DNA from: Henriciella aquimarina
GTDB lineage: Bacteria; Pseudomonadota; Alphaproteobacteria; Caulobacterales; Hyphomonadaceae
NCBI RefSeq assembly: GCF_002088975.1
Contig: NZ_NCST01000061.1
Location: 174,967 to 238,966, forward strand
Direction of reading: 5' to 3'
DNA length: 64,000 bases
The notes under the pieces are model-generated. The model saw nothing but the letters and a program-made list of their open reading frames with translations, ran no database searches and was not told the origin of the DNA. Of the stretch, positions 35,849 through 44,309 are shown piece after piece (position 1 is the stretch's first letter; each line of letters begins with the position of its first letter). The position numbers and the translations under genes were made by a program.

Positions 35849-37030
35849 TCAGTCCTCAAAGATGATTTTCGGTGGGGTCTTTGTCTGCAGGCTGTCGAGG
35901 TTGAGCGCGACCGAGCGGGCAATCTCGTGAAAGCGCTTCGAAGCCTCGCCCTCGCCGGCGGCGGCAGGCTTGCCGGTGTCGCCGCCTTCGCGGATCTCGG
36001 TCAGCATGGGCAGCTGGCCGAGCAGGGGCAGGCCAAGTGTATCGGCTGTTTTCTGGCCGCCGCCCTCGCCCATCAGGTAATGCCGGTTGCCAGCCGGGTC
36101 CTCGAACCAGCTCATCGTCTCGATGATGCCAAGCACGGGCACCGCCGTTTTGGCGAACATGGCCGCGCCCCGGCGCACATCCGAGAGGGCCACTTCCTGC
36201 GGCGTCGTCACCAGCACGGCCGCAGTGACGGGCACGCGCTGGGCGATGGTGAGCTGTGCGTCGCCCGTGCCGGGTGGGGTGTCGATGATCAGCAGGTCGA
36301 GCGGATCTTCCGGCGTGCCCCAGGCGGCATCGTTCAGCATCTGCGTGATGGCCGACATCACGATGGGGCCGCGCCAGATCATCGGCGCGTCCGGGTCTGA
36401 CAGGTAGCCGATGGATAGCGAGTGGATGCCATGGGCTTCGACAGGGATCAGTTTTCCGTTCCGGTCGGTTGCGGGCTGGGCATCGCCCGTGCCCAGCATG
36501 GTCGGCGCACTCGGACCATAGATGTCCGCGTCGAGGAGGCCGGTCTTCAGGCCGAGCTTGGCAAAGGAGGCCGCGAGATTGACCGCCACGGTCGACTTGC
36601 CGACGCCGCCCTTGGCGCTCGCGACGACCAGGATGCGGGAGATGCCGGGGATCTTGTCGGTCGTCGGCTGGCCGGGCTGCCCCTGTGAGACCGCTTCGTC
36701 CGAAAGCCGGGCGCCCTTGCGGACGCGCTGCGCGCCGGCTTGCGGGGGCGTCTCTTGAGGGGCGTGTGCTTCATGCGTGTGCGCGCCGGGCTGTCGCTCG
36801 GCGGTCAGCATGGCGTGGACTTCGTTGACGCCTTTCACATTCAGGGCGCGGGCTTCGGCTTCGACACGGCGGGTTTCGGATTCTTCCATGTTCTCCGGAT
36901 CCGCCTCGAGTACGAGCGTCACCACGCCGCCTTCGCGAATCCGAAGGCCTTGCAGCCAGGCGGGATCGCCCAGCGCACGCCGAATGGCGCTTTCAAGCTT
37001 GTCTGATTGTCGCGACCGGGCACGAAACAT
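35849..37030 (-). CDS. mrp: Mrp/NBP35-family iron-sulfur carrier ATPase
   Basis: 393 residues. The N-terminal domain (about 5-75) is MIP18/DUF59-like and ends in the charged linker GAHTHEAHAPQE. The ATPase domain starts with the deviant Walker A ASAKGGVGKSTVAVNLAASF, then GLLDADIYGPSAPTMLG and IDTPPGTGDAQLT. The CxxC pair that binds the Fe-S cluster in many Mrp proteins is not evident at the usual position (LVTTPQE is followed by no CxxC), as in several alphaproteobacterial homologues. GGAG lies 8 nt before the ATG. Confidence 0.9.
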   Translation of the reverse strand: MFRARSRQSDKLESAIRRALGDPAWLQGLRIREGGVVTLVLEADPENMEESETRRVEAEARALNVKGVNEVHAMLTAERQPGAHTHEAHAPQETPPQAGAQRVRKGARLSDEAVSQGQPGQPTTDKIPGISRILVVASAKGGVGKSTVAVNLAASFAKLGLKTGLLDADIYGPSAPTMLGTGDAQPATDRNGKLIPVEAHGIHSLSIGYLSDPDAPMIWRGPIVMSAITQMLNDAAWGTPEDPLDLLIIDTPPGTGDAQLTIAQRVPVTAAVLVTTPQEVALSDVRRGAAMFAKTAVPVLGIIETMSWFEDPAGNRHYLMGEGGGQKTADTLGLPLLGQLPMLTEIREGGDTGKPAAAGEGEASKRFHEIARSVALNLDSLQTKTPPKIIFED

Positions 37031-37120
37031 GCGGGTTACTCCTTGATGCGAGCGCGCTGGGATGCACATATCTGCGCAATGCCTATATGGCCATAGACGG
37101 ACAGTCATGAAGGAGGGGCA

Positions 37121-38281
37121 ATGCCCTGGAATGAAAACAAGGACGGGGACGGCTCGTCCAAGGGCAATGGCAGCCCGTGGGGATCCGGCAAGAAGGGCAA
37201 TGATTCACCCTGGTCGCGACCGGGTGGTTCAGGTGGATCCGGAGGCTCCGGAGGGAGCGGCGGTGGCGGTGGTAACCGTCCCGACCTCGAGGAACAGATG
37301 CGCCGGATGCAGGAACGCTTTCGCCGTGGCCGTGGAAACGGCGGTGGCGGCGGTCGTGGCCGCGGTGGCGGTCAGGGCTTCGGGCCCTTCGGCTTTGCCG
37401 TTCTGGCGCTGGCAGCGCTGATCGCCTGGCTGGCCACGGGTGTCGTGGTCGTCGACGAAGGCGAGCGCGCGGCTGTTTTCCGCTTCGGCGAATGGCAGAA
37501 GAATTTCCCGCCGGGCCTTCACGTTCACCTGCCGACCCCGATCGAGACGCATGAGGTCATGCCGTCGGAGAAGCAACAGGTCACCGAGATCGGCGCCGAC
37601 AATGATGAGCGCTTCATGCTGACCGGCGACGAGAATATCGTCGACGTCCAGTTCCGCGTCTTCTGGTATTATGACGAGGAAGATCCGGAAAACTTCATTC
37701 TCAATGTCGAGGGCGGCGCAGAACTCGTGAAAGCGTCCGCCGAATCGGTGATGCGTGAGGTTGTCGGCAAATCCAATCTCGACGATATCATCACAACGGG
37801 CCGTGGCGAGTTGCAGGCGCAGGTGCGCGAACAGCTGAGCACGCTTCTCAATGACTACCGCGCCGGCGTGCAGATCCTGAACGTCGAGATCCAGGAAGCC
37901 CAGGCACCGGCGCCGGTGCGTGACGCCTTCATCGACGTGGTTGTCGCCGGGCAGGACGCGGAACGCGCCGTGCAGGAAGCCAACCGTTATTCCAACGACA
38001 TCATCCCGCGGGCACGCGGTGCCGCCGAGCAGATCATCCAGGATGCCGAAGCCTATCGTGAGCAGGTCATCGCCGATGCGACCGGTCAGGCCTCTCGCTT
38101 CACGCAAATTCTGGATGAGTATCGTCAGGCGCCCCAGGTCACGCGGGAACGTATGTATCTGGAGACCATGGAACGTATTCTCAATCGCAGCGACAAGATG
38201 ATCCTGGATCAGGAGTCCGGGGCCGTGCCCTACCTTCCGCTTGAGGGCATGAACCGCAGCAGAAGCAGTCAGGGGAACTAG
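37121..38281 (+). CDS. hflK: FtsH-modulating SPFH protein HflK
   Basis: 386 residues. A Gly/Ser/Arg-rich low-complexity N-terminus (about 1-85), a transmembrane helix (about 90-110), then a periplasmic SPFH/band 7 domain with VVVDEGERAAVFRFG and LNDYRAGVQILNVEIQEAQ. Partners with HflC in a cage around FtsH. AAGGAGGGGCA precedes the ATG. HflC begins 3 bp after the stop, followed by DUF2065 and DegP, the standard alphaproteobacterial order. Confidence 0.95.
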   Translation: MPWNENKDGDGSSKGNGSPWGSGKKGNDSPWSRPGGSGGSGGSGGSGGGGGNRPDLEEQMRRMQERFRRGRGNGGGGGRGRGGGQGFGPFGFAVLALAALIAWLATGVVVVDEGERAAVFRFGEWQKNFPPGLHVHLPTPIETHEVMPSEKQQVTEIGADNDERFMLTGDENIVDVQFRVFWYYDEEDPENFILNVEGGAELVKASAESVMREVVGKSNLDDIITTGRGELQAQVREQLSTLLNDYRAGVQILNVEIQEAQAPAPVRDAFIDVVVAGQDAERAVQEANRYSNDIIPRARGAAEQIIQDAEAYREQVIADATGQASRFTQILDEYRQAPQVTRERMYLETMERILNRSDKMILDQESGAVPYLPLEGMNRSRSSQGN

Positions 38282-38284
38282 ATC

Positions 38285-39181
38285 ATGAGACCGATCGGAA
38301 TTCTTGGAATCGTCGCGGTCGTGATCGTCGTGATCGTCGCGTTCAATTCCTTCTTTATCGTGGACCAGCGCAAGCAGGCGCTTCTGCTCCAGGTCGGCCG
38401 GGCTGTCGAAGCCTATAACGAGCCGGGCTCGGATGAGGCGGGGCTGAAGTTCAAGATCCCGCTGGTTCAGAATGTCGTCATGTATGACCGGCGCAATCTC
38501 GGCCTCGATGTGCCGAACATCGAAGCCTATGCGTCGAACCAGGAGCAGTTGATCGTCGACGCTTTCGTGCGCTGGCAGATCGACGATCCGCTGGCCTTCT
38601 ATCAGCGTCTCGGCACCGAGCGGGAAGCCCGCAGCCAGCTGTTGAACTTCACAGATGCGGCCATCCGTAACGCCCTGGCTTCACGCCTTCCGGAGGACAT
38701 CATCTCCGGTCAGCGGTCTGAGCTGATGGACGAGATCCGCGATAATCTCGCCAACAATATTTCCGGGCGCGGCATCGAGATCATCGATGTGCGTATCCGC
38801 CGGGCTGACCTGCCGGACGATGTGTCCGAACGGGTCTTCTCTCGGATGGAAGCGACCCGGAACCAGGAAGCCGAGCAGATCCGGGCCGAGGGCGACGAAC
38901 GCGCCCGCGGTATCCGCGCCCGCGCAGAGCGTCAGCGCACCGTCATCCTGGCCGATGCCCGCCAGCAATCGGAACAGATCCGTGGTGAAGGTGATGCCAA
39001 GCGGAACGAGATCTATGCCAACGCCTATGAGCGGGACGAAGAGTTCTTCCGCTTCCAGCGGGCGCTCATTGCTTGCGAGGAATCTTTCACCGAAGGCACC
39101 CGCGTCGTTGTCGGGCCCAACAAGCTGGGCCTCTGCAATGACTTCATAACGCAGGCGGCCCGCAGCGGTACGCCGGGTTAA
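38285..39181 (+). CDS. hflC: FtsH-modulating SPFH protein HflC
   Basis: 298 residues: N-terminal helix (about 5-25), then SPFH domain with FFIVDQRKQALLLQVGRA, LVQNVVMYDRRNLGLDVPN and EIIDVRIRRADLPDDVSERVF, ending in a helical segment AEQIRAEGDERARGIRARAE. Forms the HflKC complex with its neighbour. Confidence 0.95.
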   Translation: MRPIGILGIVAVVIVVIVAFNSFFIVDQRKQALLLQVGRAVEAYNEPGSDEAGLKFKIPLVQNVVMYDRRNLGLDVPNIEAYASNQEQLIVDAFVRWQIDDPLAFYQRLGTEREARSQLLNFTDAAIRNALASRLPEDIISGQRSELMDEIRDNLANNISGRGIEIIDVRIRRADLPDDVSERVFSRMEATRNQEAEQIRAEGDERARGIRARAERQRTVILADARQQSEQIRGEGDAKRNEIYANAYERDEEFFRFQRALIACEESFTEGTRVVVGPNKLGLCNDFITQAARSGTPG

Positions 39182-39212
39182 CGGGCATGGAAGGCGGCAG
39201 GATGTATCAGCC

Positions 39213-39410
39213 ATGACATGGCAGACACTCCTCGCCGCCATCGGCCTCTGGTTCGCTCTTGAGGGTATCCTCTATGCGGCCGCTCCCGACACGATGCAGC
39301 GCATGGCCGAATGGCTGTCGCGTATGCCGATCGAAAGCATCCGCAGTGGTGGTATCTGGTCGGCCATATTGGGGCTGGTTCTCTTCTATGCTGCGGTGCG
39401 CTTCGTGTGA
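39213..39410 (+). CDS. DUF2065 family membrane protein
   Basis: 65 residues with two transmembrane helices, LAAIGLWFALEGILYAAAPD and GGIWSAILGLVLFYAAVRFV. DUF2065 genes commonly follow hflC. Function unknown, presumably in the same membrane-protease quality-control pathway. Confidence 0.9.
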   Translation: MTWQTLLAAIGLWFALEGILYAAAPDTMQRMAEWLSRMPIESIRSGGIWSAILGLVLFYAAVRFV

Positions 39411-39484
39411 TGCGTTGCGCTCTGCCCGCGAAGCGCCATAGTTCTGTGCAAGGAGTGAAGTTTGAAGCAGACCGGAGCGTATCG

Positions 39485-40948
39485 ATGAGCCTGAAAATGA
39501 CGTCCGTCCTGGCCGGGCTTGCAGGTGTCGTGCTGTTGCAGCCGGGCGCCATGGCCCAGCGCGCCTCGCAGGCCGATACGTCGCTGTCGGACACGACCTC
39601 TGTCATCGACCAGAAACAGGCTCCGGAATCCTTCTCGAAACTGGCCAGGCGCCTGATGCCGGCCGTGGTCAACATCACGACCAGCCAGACGATTGCGCCT
39701 GACGGCATGCCCGAATTTCCCGACGGATCACCGCTGGAACGTTTCAACGAATTTTTCGGCCGTGACCCGGACGGCTTCCGCCGGGAAGGCTCGCTGGGCT
39801 CCGGCTTCCTGATTTCCGCCGACGGTACCGTCGTGACCAATAATCACGTCATCCAGAATGCCGACGAGATCAATGTCGTCTTCAATTCCGGGCGCACGCT
39901 GCAGGCCACGCTGGTCGGCACCGATCCGGAAACGGATGTGGCTGTTCTCAAGGTGGAAAGCGATGAGCCGCTGCCGCACGTCGATTTCGCCGACAGCGAC
40001 GGGGCGGAAGTAGGCGACTGGGTGATGGCCATCGGCAACCCGTTCGGCTTTGGCGGCTCGGTGTCGGCCGGCATCATTTCGGCCCGCAACCGGGACATCC
40101 AGTCCGGGCGCTATGACGACTTCATTCAGACCGATGCCGCCATCAACCGCGGTAATTCCGGCGGGCCGCTGTTTAACCTGAATGGCGAGGTGATCGGCGT
40201 GAACACGGCCATCATTTCTCCGACCGGCGGATCGGTCGGGCTCGGCTTTTCCATCCCGTCCAACCTGGTCAGCCAGGTCGCCAGCCAGATCGTCGAATAT
40301 GGCCACCCGCGCCGTGGCTGGTTCGGGGTCAATGTGCAGGGCATCGACCAGGGCATTGCCGACGCCTATGGCGTGAAAGAGCCGAAAGGCGTCATCATCA
40401 CCGCCATCGACGGGGAAGGCCCCGCCGCCGATTCCGACTTCGAAGTGGGCGATCTCGTCCTGAGCTTCGATGGCAAAGTGGTCGAGGATGTGCGCGGCCT
40501 GTCGCGGATCGTGGCCGACACCGACATCGGCAAGACGGTCGACGTCGATGTCGTGCGCGACCGCAAGCGCCGCACGGTAGACTTCACGGTCGGCGAGCTT
40601 GAGAGCGAAAGCGCCGTCGAGGAGCGTGAGCCCATTCCGGAGAATGCGCTGGCGCAGAACCCCATCGGGGCCGAACTCAAATCCATCGATGACGATGCAC
40701 GCCGGCGGTATGGCATCGCGCGCGATGTCGATGGCGTGCTGGTCAATTCGGTGGCCGCGAACGGGCCGAGCTTCGGCAAGCTGCGCAAGGGCGATGTCAT
40801 CACCGAGATCGGTTTCAGGAAGATTGCCGGCGTGGAAGACGCGCACGCCGCGCTGGATCCGCAGACCGCGCCGGGCGGAAAAGACATGCTGATTCGCATC
40901 TGGCGGAACGGCCAGACAATGTTTTTCACAATAAAGCCAGAGCGCTAG
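39485..40948 (+). CDS. degP: periplasmic serine protease, DegP/HtrA family
   Basis: 487 residues. A signal peptide is probably cut after AMA (about residue 24). The trypsin-like domain has His121 (TNNHVIQ), Asp151 (DPETDVAVLKV) and Ser225 (NRGNSGGPLF). Two PDZ domains follow (about 290-375 and 395-480). Degrades or refolds misfolded envelope proteins. GGAGCG lies 7 nt before the ATG; longer frames upstream lack a signal peptide. Last gene of the hflKC unit. Confidence 0.94.
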   Translation: MSLKMTSVLAGLAGVVLLQPGAMAQRASQADTSLSDTTSVIDQKQAPESFSKLARRLMPAVVNITTSQTIAPDGMPEFPDGSPLERFNEFFGRDPDGFRREGSLGSGFLISADGTVVTNNHVIQNADEINVVFNSGRTLQATLVGTDPETDVAVLKVESDEPLPHVDFADSDGAEVGDWVMAIGNPFGFGGSVSAGIISARNRDIQSGRYDDFIQTDAAINRGNSGGPLFNLNGEVIGVNTAIISPTGGSVGLGFSIPSNLVSQVASQIVEYGHPRRGWFGVNVQGIDQGIADAYGVKEPKGVIITAIDGEGPAADSDFEVGDLVLSFDGKVVEDVRGLSRIVADTDIGKTVDVDVVRDRKRRTVDFTVGELESESAVEEREPIPENALAQNPIGAELKSIDDDARRRYGIARDVDGVLVNSVAANGPSFGKLRKGDVITEIGFRKIAGVEDAHAALDPQTAPGGKDMLIRIWRNGQTMFFTIKPER

Positions 40949-40956
40949 CGGAATTC

Positions 40957-40985
40957 GAGTCCCGTCTGCGTTAAGGGACTCTTTA
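40957..40985 (+). terminator. probable terminator of the hflKC-degP operon
   Basis: GAGTCCC (40957-40963) pairs perfectly with GGGACTC (40975-40981); loop of 11 nt, then TTTACG. The U run is short. It begins 9 bp past the degP stop. Confidence 0.55.
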
Positions 40986-41048
40986 CGCTTCGCGCAAATC
41001 AGATTCTGATTCGCTTATCGACGGAAGATGGCGCGAAGGAGAATCCGA

Positions 41049-41432
41049 ATGGCGATGAATGAAAGACAGTCCCTGGATCTGTGGCGCCGCACCATGTCGG
41101 CCTATGTCCGCACCTCGGACTGCGATCTTTCGGCGCGCCAGCAGGCGATTTTCCTGACCGTTGCCCTGGAACCCGGCCCGCACACGGTGCGCGGACTGGC
41201 CGCGAGTTTCGATCTCGCCAAGCCAGCGGTTACACGCGCGCTCGACACGCTGGAAAAGCAGGGTTTTGTCCGCCGCCGCAAGGACGAGAACGACTTGCGC
41301 AGCGTCTTCATAGAGCGCACGGTAGAGGGCATGGACTGGCTGCGCGGCTTTGCGCAGCTGATCATGCTGGCTGCCGATGGCAAGGACGTCGCCGTTCCGG
41401 CGGTGACCACAAAGCCGCAGGCAGCCGCCTGA
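41049..41432 (+). CDS. MarR family winged-helix regulator
   Basis: 127 residues, a compact MarR-type regulator. ARQQAIFLTVALEPGPHTVR, then LAASFDLAKPAVTRALDTLE and GFVRRRKDENDLRS cover the helices and wing. GAAGGAGA precedes the ATG at 41049; the frame runs further upstream but with no ribosome site. The NlpC/P60 gene follows after 16 bp and may be its partner in an operon. The effector is unknown. Confidence 0.85.
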   Translation: MAMNERQSLDLWRRTMSAYVRTSDCDLSARQQAIFLTVALEPGPHTVRGLAASFDLAKPAVTRALDTLEKQGFVRRRKDENDLRSVFIERTVEGMDWLRGFAQLIMLAADGKDVAVPAVTTKPQAAA

Positions 41433-41448
41433 TCTATCGGGAGGCAGT

Positions 41449-42300
41449 GTGCCGGAGTTTGACGACAAGAGACTGACCCTGCCGGAAGGCGTGGACGGCA
41501 CACCGATGCAGGTGAGTGCCGGGACGGCCGCCATCCACGAAGCGCCGGATGCAGCCTCCCAGATGGTGACGCAGGCCCTGCATGGCGAGGCTCTTATGGC
41601 GGGCCAGGAACGGGGCGGTTTCGTCCGGGTGCAGCTTGAACGCGACCGCTATGTCGGCTGGGCACTCAAGGAGGCCGTGGCATCCTCCGTGCTCGCGCCG
41701 ACCCACAAGGTGTCCGCGCTCAGGACCTATGTCTATTCAGAACCCGACCTGAAGTCGGCCCCGCAGCTGATTGTGTCGCTGGGCAGCCGGCTCCGGATCA
41801 CGGGGCAGGAGGGCCGCTTCCTCAAGAGTGAGCGCGGCGGCTGGCTGCCCGAGCAGCATGTCGCCGCCCTTGATGCGTATGAAACCGATCCGGCGGGTGT
41901 GGCCGAACTTTACCTGCATGCACCCTATCTCTGGGGCGGCTGCGACAGTCTCGGAATCGATTGCACCGGCCTGATGCGCGCAGCCTTTCTGGCTTGCGGC
42001 ATCATCCTGCCGCGCGACAGCGACATGCAATACGCTTGGTGCGGCGAAGCCATCGGCGAGTGGCGAAAGCCGGGCGCACTTCAGCGCAGCGATCTCGTTT
42101 TCTGGAAGGGCCATGTCGGCATCATGCTGGATGGGGATATCTTCCTGCATGCCAATGCCCATCACATGGCGGTCGCGAAAGAGCCGCTCGCCGGGGCGAT
42201 TGAGCGGATCGCAAAAATATACGGCGAGCCCATCGGGGCCCGCCGTATCGATCTTGTCTCCGGAAAGGCAGATACGCCGGCCTGGCTAAAGGCCGGCTAA
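41449..42300 (+). CDS. NlpC/P60 family cell-wall hydrolase
   Basis: 283 residues. Two SH3-like regions (about 15-75 and 85-140) precede a C-terminal NlpC/P60 cysteine peptidase, with Cys172 (GIDCTGLMRAAF) and His222 (GHVGIMLDG). This plan fits a D,L-endopeptidase that cuts peptidoglycan stems. No signal peptide is seen, as in YkfC-like cytoplasmic muropeptide-recycling enzymes. GTG start, with GGGAGGCA just upstream. Confidence 0.87.
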   Translation: MPEFDDKRLTLPEGVDGTPMQVSAGTAAIHEAPDAASQMVTQALHGEALMAGQERGGFVRVQLERDRYVGWALKEAVASSVLAPTHKVSALRTYVYSEPDLKSAPQLIVSLGSRLRITGQEGRFLKSERGGWLPEQHVAALDAYETDPAGVAELYLHAPYLWGGCDSLGIDCTGLMRAAFLACGIILPRDSDMQYAWCGEAIGEWRKPGALQRSDLVFWKGHVGIMLDGDIFLHANAHHMAVAKEPLAGAIERIAKIYGEPIGARRIDLVSGKADTPAWLKAG

Positions 42301-42303
42301 GCC

Positions 42304-43182
42304 TTACTCTTCTTCAGTCGGTTCGCTGTCGCCGGTTTCGGCCGGTGCAGCTTCTTCCTCTGCCGGAGCGGCTTCTTCGCTGGCAGCCTCACCTTCAGCT
42401 TCGCCGGCGTTTTCACCCTCGGCGGGCTCGTTTGCGGTTTCAGCCGTATCGGCAGCTTCGCCTTCGGCCGGTGCCGCTTCGGTGGTTTCGCCTTCTGCGG
42501 CGGGCTCGGCTTCGGGGGGCTCACCTTCGGCAGCCGCGTCAGTGGCTTCGCCACCTTCTTCGCCTTCAGCGGTCTCGGTCTCTTCTTCTTCCGGCAGCGG
42601 CTCCGGGAAAGCCGGGGCATTCGGCGTCATCGAGGCCAGGTAGGCGATCACGTCGGCACGCTCCTCGTCGCGGCGCAGACCGGCGAAGGCCATGGTGGTG
42701 CCGCGGATATAGGAGGACGGGTTGGTCAGCCACTCGTCGATCGACTCATAGGTCCACGGCTTGCCAGCCGTTTCCATCATGGCGGAAGAGTAGCCGAAAT
42801 TGTCCTTGTGGGCATGCTCGGCGGTCATGATGCCATAGAGGTTCGGGCCGGTGCCGTTGGCGCCGCCCTGTTCGATGGTGTGGCAAGTCGTGCACTTTGC
42901 CTTGAAGGAGCGCTCGCCGCGGCTCGCATCGGCATTGGCCAGCAGGGCGCCAAGGTCATAGACCTCTTCTTCCTCTGCGGCGCCACCGCCGGTCTCGGCA
43001 ATGTCGGTGTAATAGGCAAAGCGGCTATGCGCCCAGTCATTCAGCGACATCTCCTCCTCTTCGCCGCCGTGATGGCCGCCGCCATGTCCGAAAACTGTCT
43101 CGGAGAGCAGCTTCAGGCCCATGACGCCAAGCAGAACGGCGAGGATGGCGCCGAAAACCTTGTTCCAGAAGAGATCGCCCAT
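42304..43182 (-). CDS. membrane-anchored c-type cytochrome with long acidic tail
   Basis: 292 residues. A single N-terminal anchor helix (about 8-28) is followed by a His/Gly/Glu-rich stretch and a class I cytochrome c domain (about 75-188). It has heme motif Cys97-Thr-Thr-Cys-His101 and a probable axial Met164 in GTTMAFAGL. It resembles CycM/cytochrome c552 electron carriers to the terminal oxidase. Residues from about 197 to the end are almost only Glu, Ala, Pro, Thr and Gly. Convergent with the NlpC gene, 3 bp apart. Confidence 0.87.
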   Translation of the reverse strand: MGDLFWNKVFGAILAVLLGVMGLKLLSETVFGHGGGHHGGEEEEMSLNDWAHSRFAYYTDIAETGGGAAEEEEVYDLGALLANADASRGERSFKAKCTTCHTIEQGGANGTGPNLYGIMTAEHAHKDNFGYSSAMMETAGKPWTYESIDEWLTNPSSYIRGTTMAFAGLRRDEERADVIAYLASMTPNAPAFPEPLPEEEETETAEGEEGGEATDAAAEGEPPEAEPAAEGETTEAAPAEGEAADTAETANEPAEGENAGEAEGEAASEEAAPAEEEAAPAETGDSEPTEEE

Positions 43183-43444
43183 GGGATCGTCCTTGTGTGA
43201 TTACCTTCTAACGCGCGCCTTCTGGCACGCTATCGAGTCGGAGGCAATATAACCGGGTGCGTCAGGGGATGCGCGGGGGCATATAGCGGCGAAACGGCGC
43301 ACTTGGTGAGCCGGAATCCGCGTCTCCGGGCAATGGCCGGCACAAGATGGGGCGTAGGCGCTGTCGAATCGGGACTTGAAAATGCCGCCTGCCTCGCGCA
43401 TGGCATGGCGCTTTCCGGCCGAACGGCGCCATAAGGACAGTGAG

Positions 43445-44302
43445 ATGAACAAGACGATGACGGGCCGCATCGCCTATCAGGGCGAGCCCGGAGCGAATTC
43501 GCACATTGCCTGCCGCGACACTTATCCCGCGATGGAGCCGGTCGCCTGCAAGACGTTCGAGGATGTCCTCTCCATGGTCGAGCGCGGGGATGCCGACCTC
43601 GCCATGATTCCTGTGGAGAACACGATTGCCGGCCGGGTGGGCGACATTCACCACCTGCTGCCCGGCACCAGCCTGCACATGATCGGCGAGCATTTCATGC
43701 CGATCCGCTTCCAGCTGATGGCTTTGAAGGGCGCGTCCCTCACGGATGTGAAGCTCGCCCATTCGCACATCATGGCGCTTGGCCAGTGCCGCCGCTTCCT
43801 GAAGGAGCACGGCATTGATCCGGTGATCGCCGCCGATACGGCCGGGGCGGCGCGTATCGTGGCCGAGACGGGCGACAAGTCGATTGCCGCCATCGCACCG
43901 GAACTGGCTGCAGAGGTCTATGGGCTCGATATCCTGGCCCACAATATCGAGGATGCCGACCACAACACGACCCGCTTCGTCATCATGGCGCCGGAGCCGG
44001 TCGAGCATGACATCGAAGACGGGCCGACGGTCACGTCCTTCCTCTTCCAGGTGCGCAACATTCCGGCCGCGCTCTACAAGGCGATGGGCGGGTTTGCGAC
44101 GAATGGCGTCAACATGACGAAGCTCGAAAGCTACCAGATCGACGGCTCCTTCACCGCCACCCAGTTCTATGCCGAGATCGAGGGCCATCCGGACGAGCGT
44201 TCGGTGCAACTCGCTCTGGAGGAGCTTGGCTTCTTCTCGACCTCGCTGAAGATCATCGGCGTCTTCCCAGCCCACCCGGAACGCTATCGCTCGGCACGGT
44301 AA
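43445..44302 (+). CDS. pheA: prephenate dehydratase
   Basis: Makes phenylpyruvate for phenylalanine synthesis. 285 residues. The dehydratase domain (about 6-185) begins with RIAYQGEPGANSH and includes PVENTIAGRVGD. The regulatory ACT domain (about 200-280) includes TSFLFQVRNIPAALYKAMGG and KLESYQIDG. A 7-bp hairpin, ATGGCGC/GCGCCAT, just precedes the AAGGA ribosome site. No chorismate-mutase domain is fused. Confidence 0.93.
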   Translation: MNKTMTGRIAYQGEPGANSHIACRDTYPAMEPVACKTFEDVLSMVERGDADLAMIPVENTIAGRVGDIHHLLPGTSLHMIGEHFMPIRFQLMALKGASLTDVKLAHSHIMALGQCRRFLKEHGIDPVIAADTAGAARIVAETGDKSIAAIAPELAAEVYGLDILAHNIEDADHNTTRFVIMAPEPVEHDIEDGPTVTSFLFQVRNIPAALYKAMGGFATNGVNMTKLESYQIDGSFTATQFYAEIEGHPDERSVQLALEELGFFSTSLKIIGVFPAHPERYRSAR

Positions 44303-44309
44303 CGCCCGG

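Noticed and set aside
43405..43432. 7-bp hairpin before the pheA ribosome site, considered as an attenuator
   Set aside because: No Phe-rich leader peptide and no terminator T run were found.
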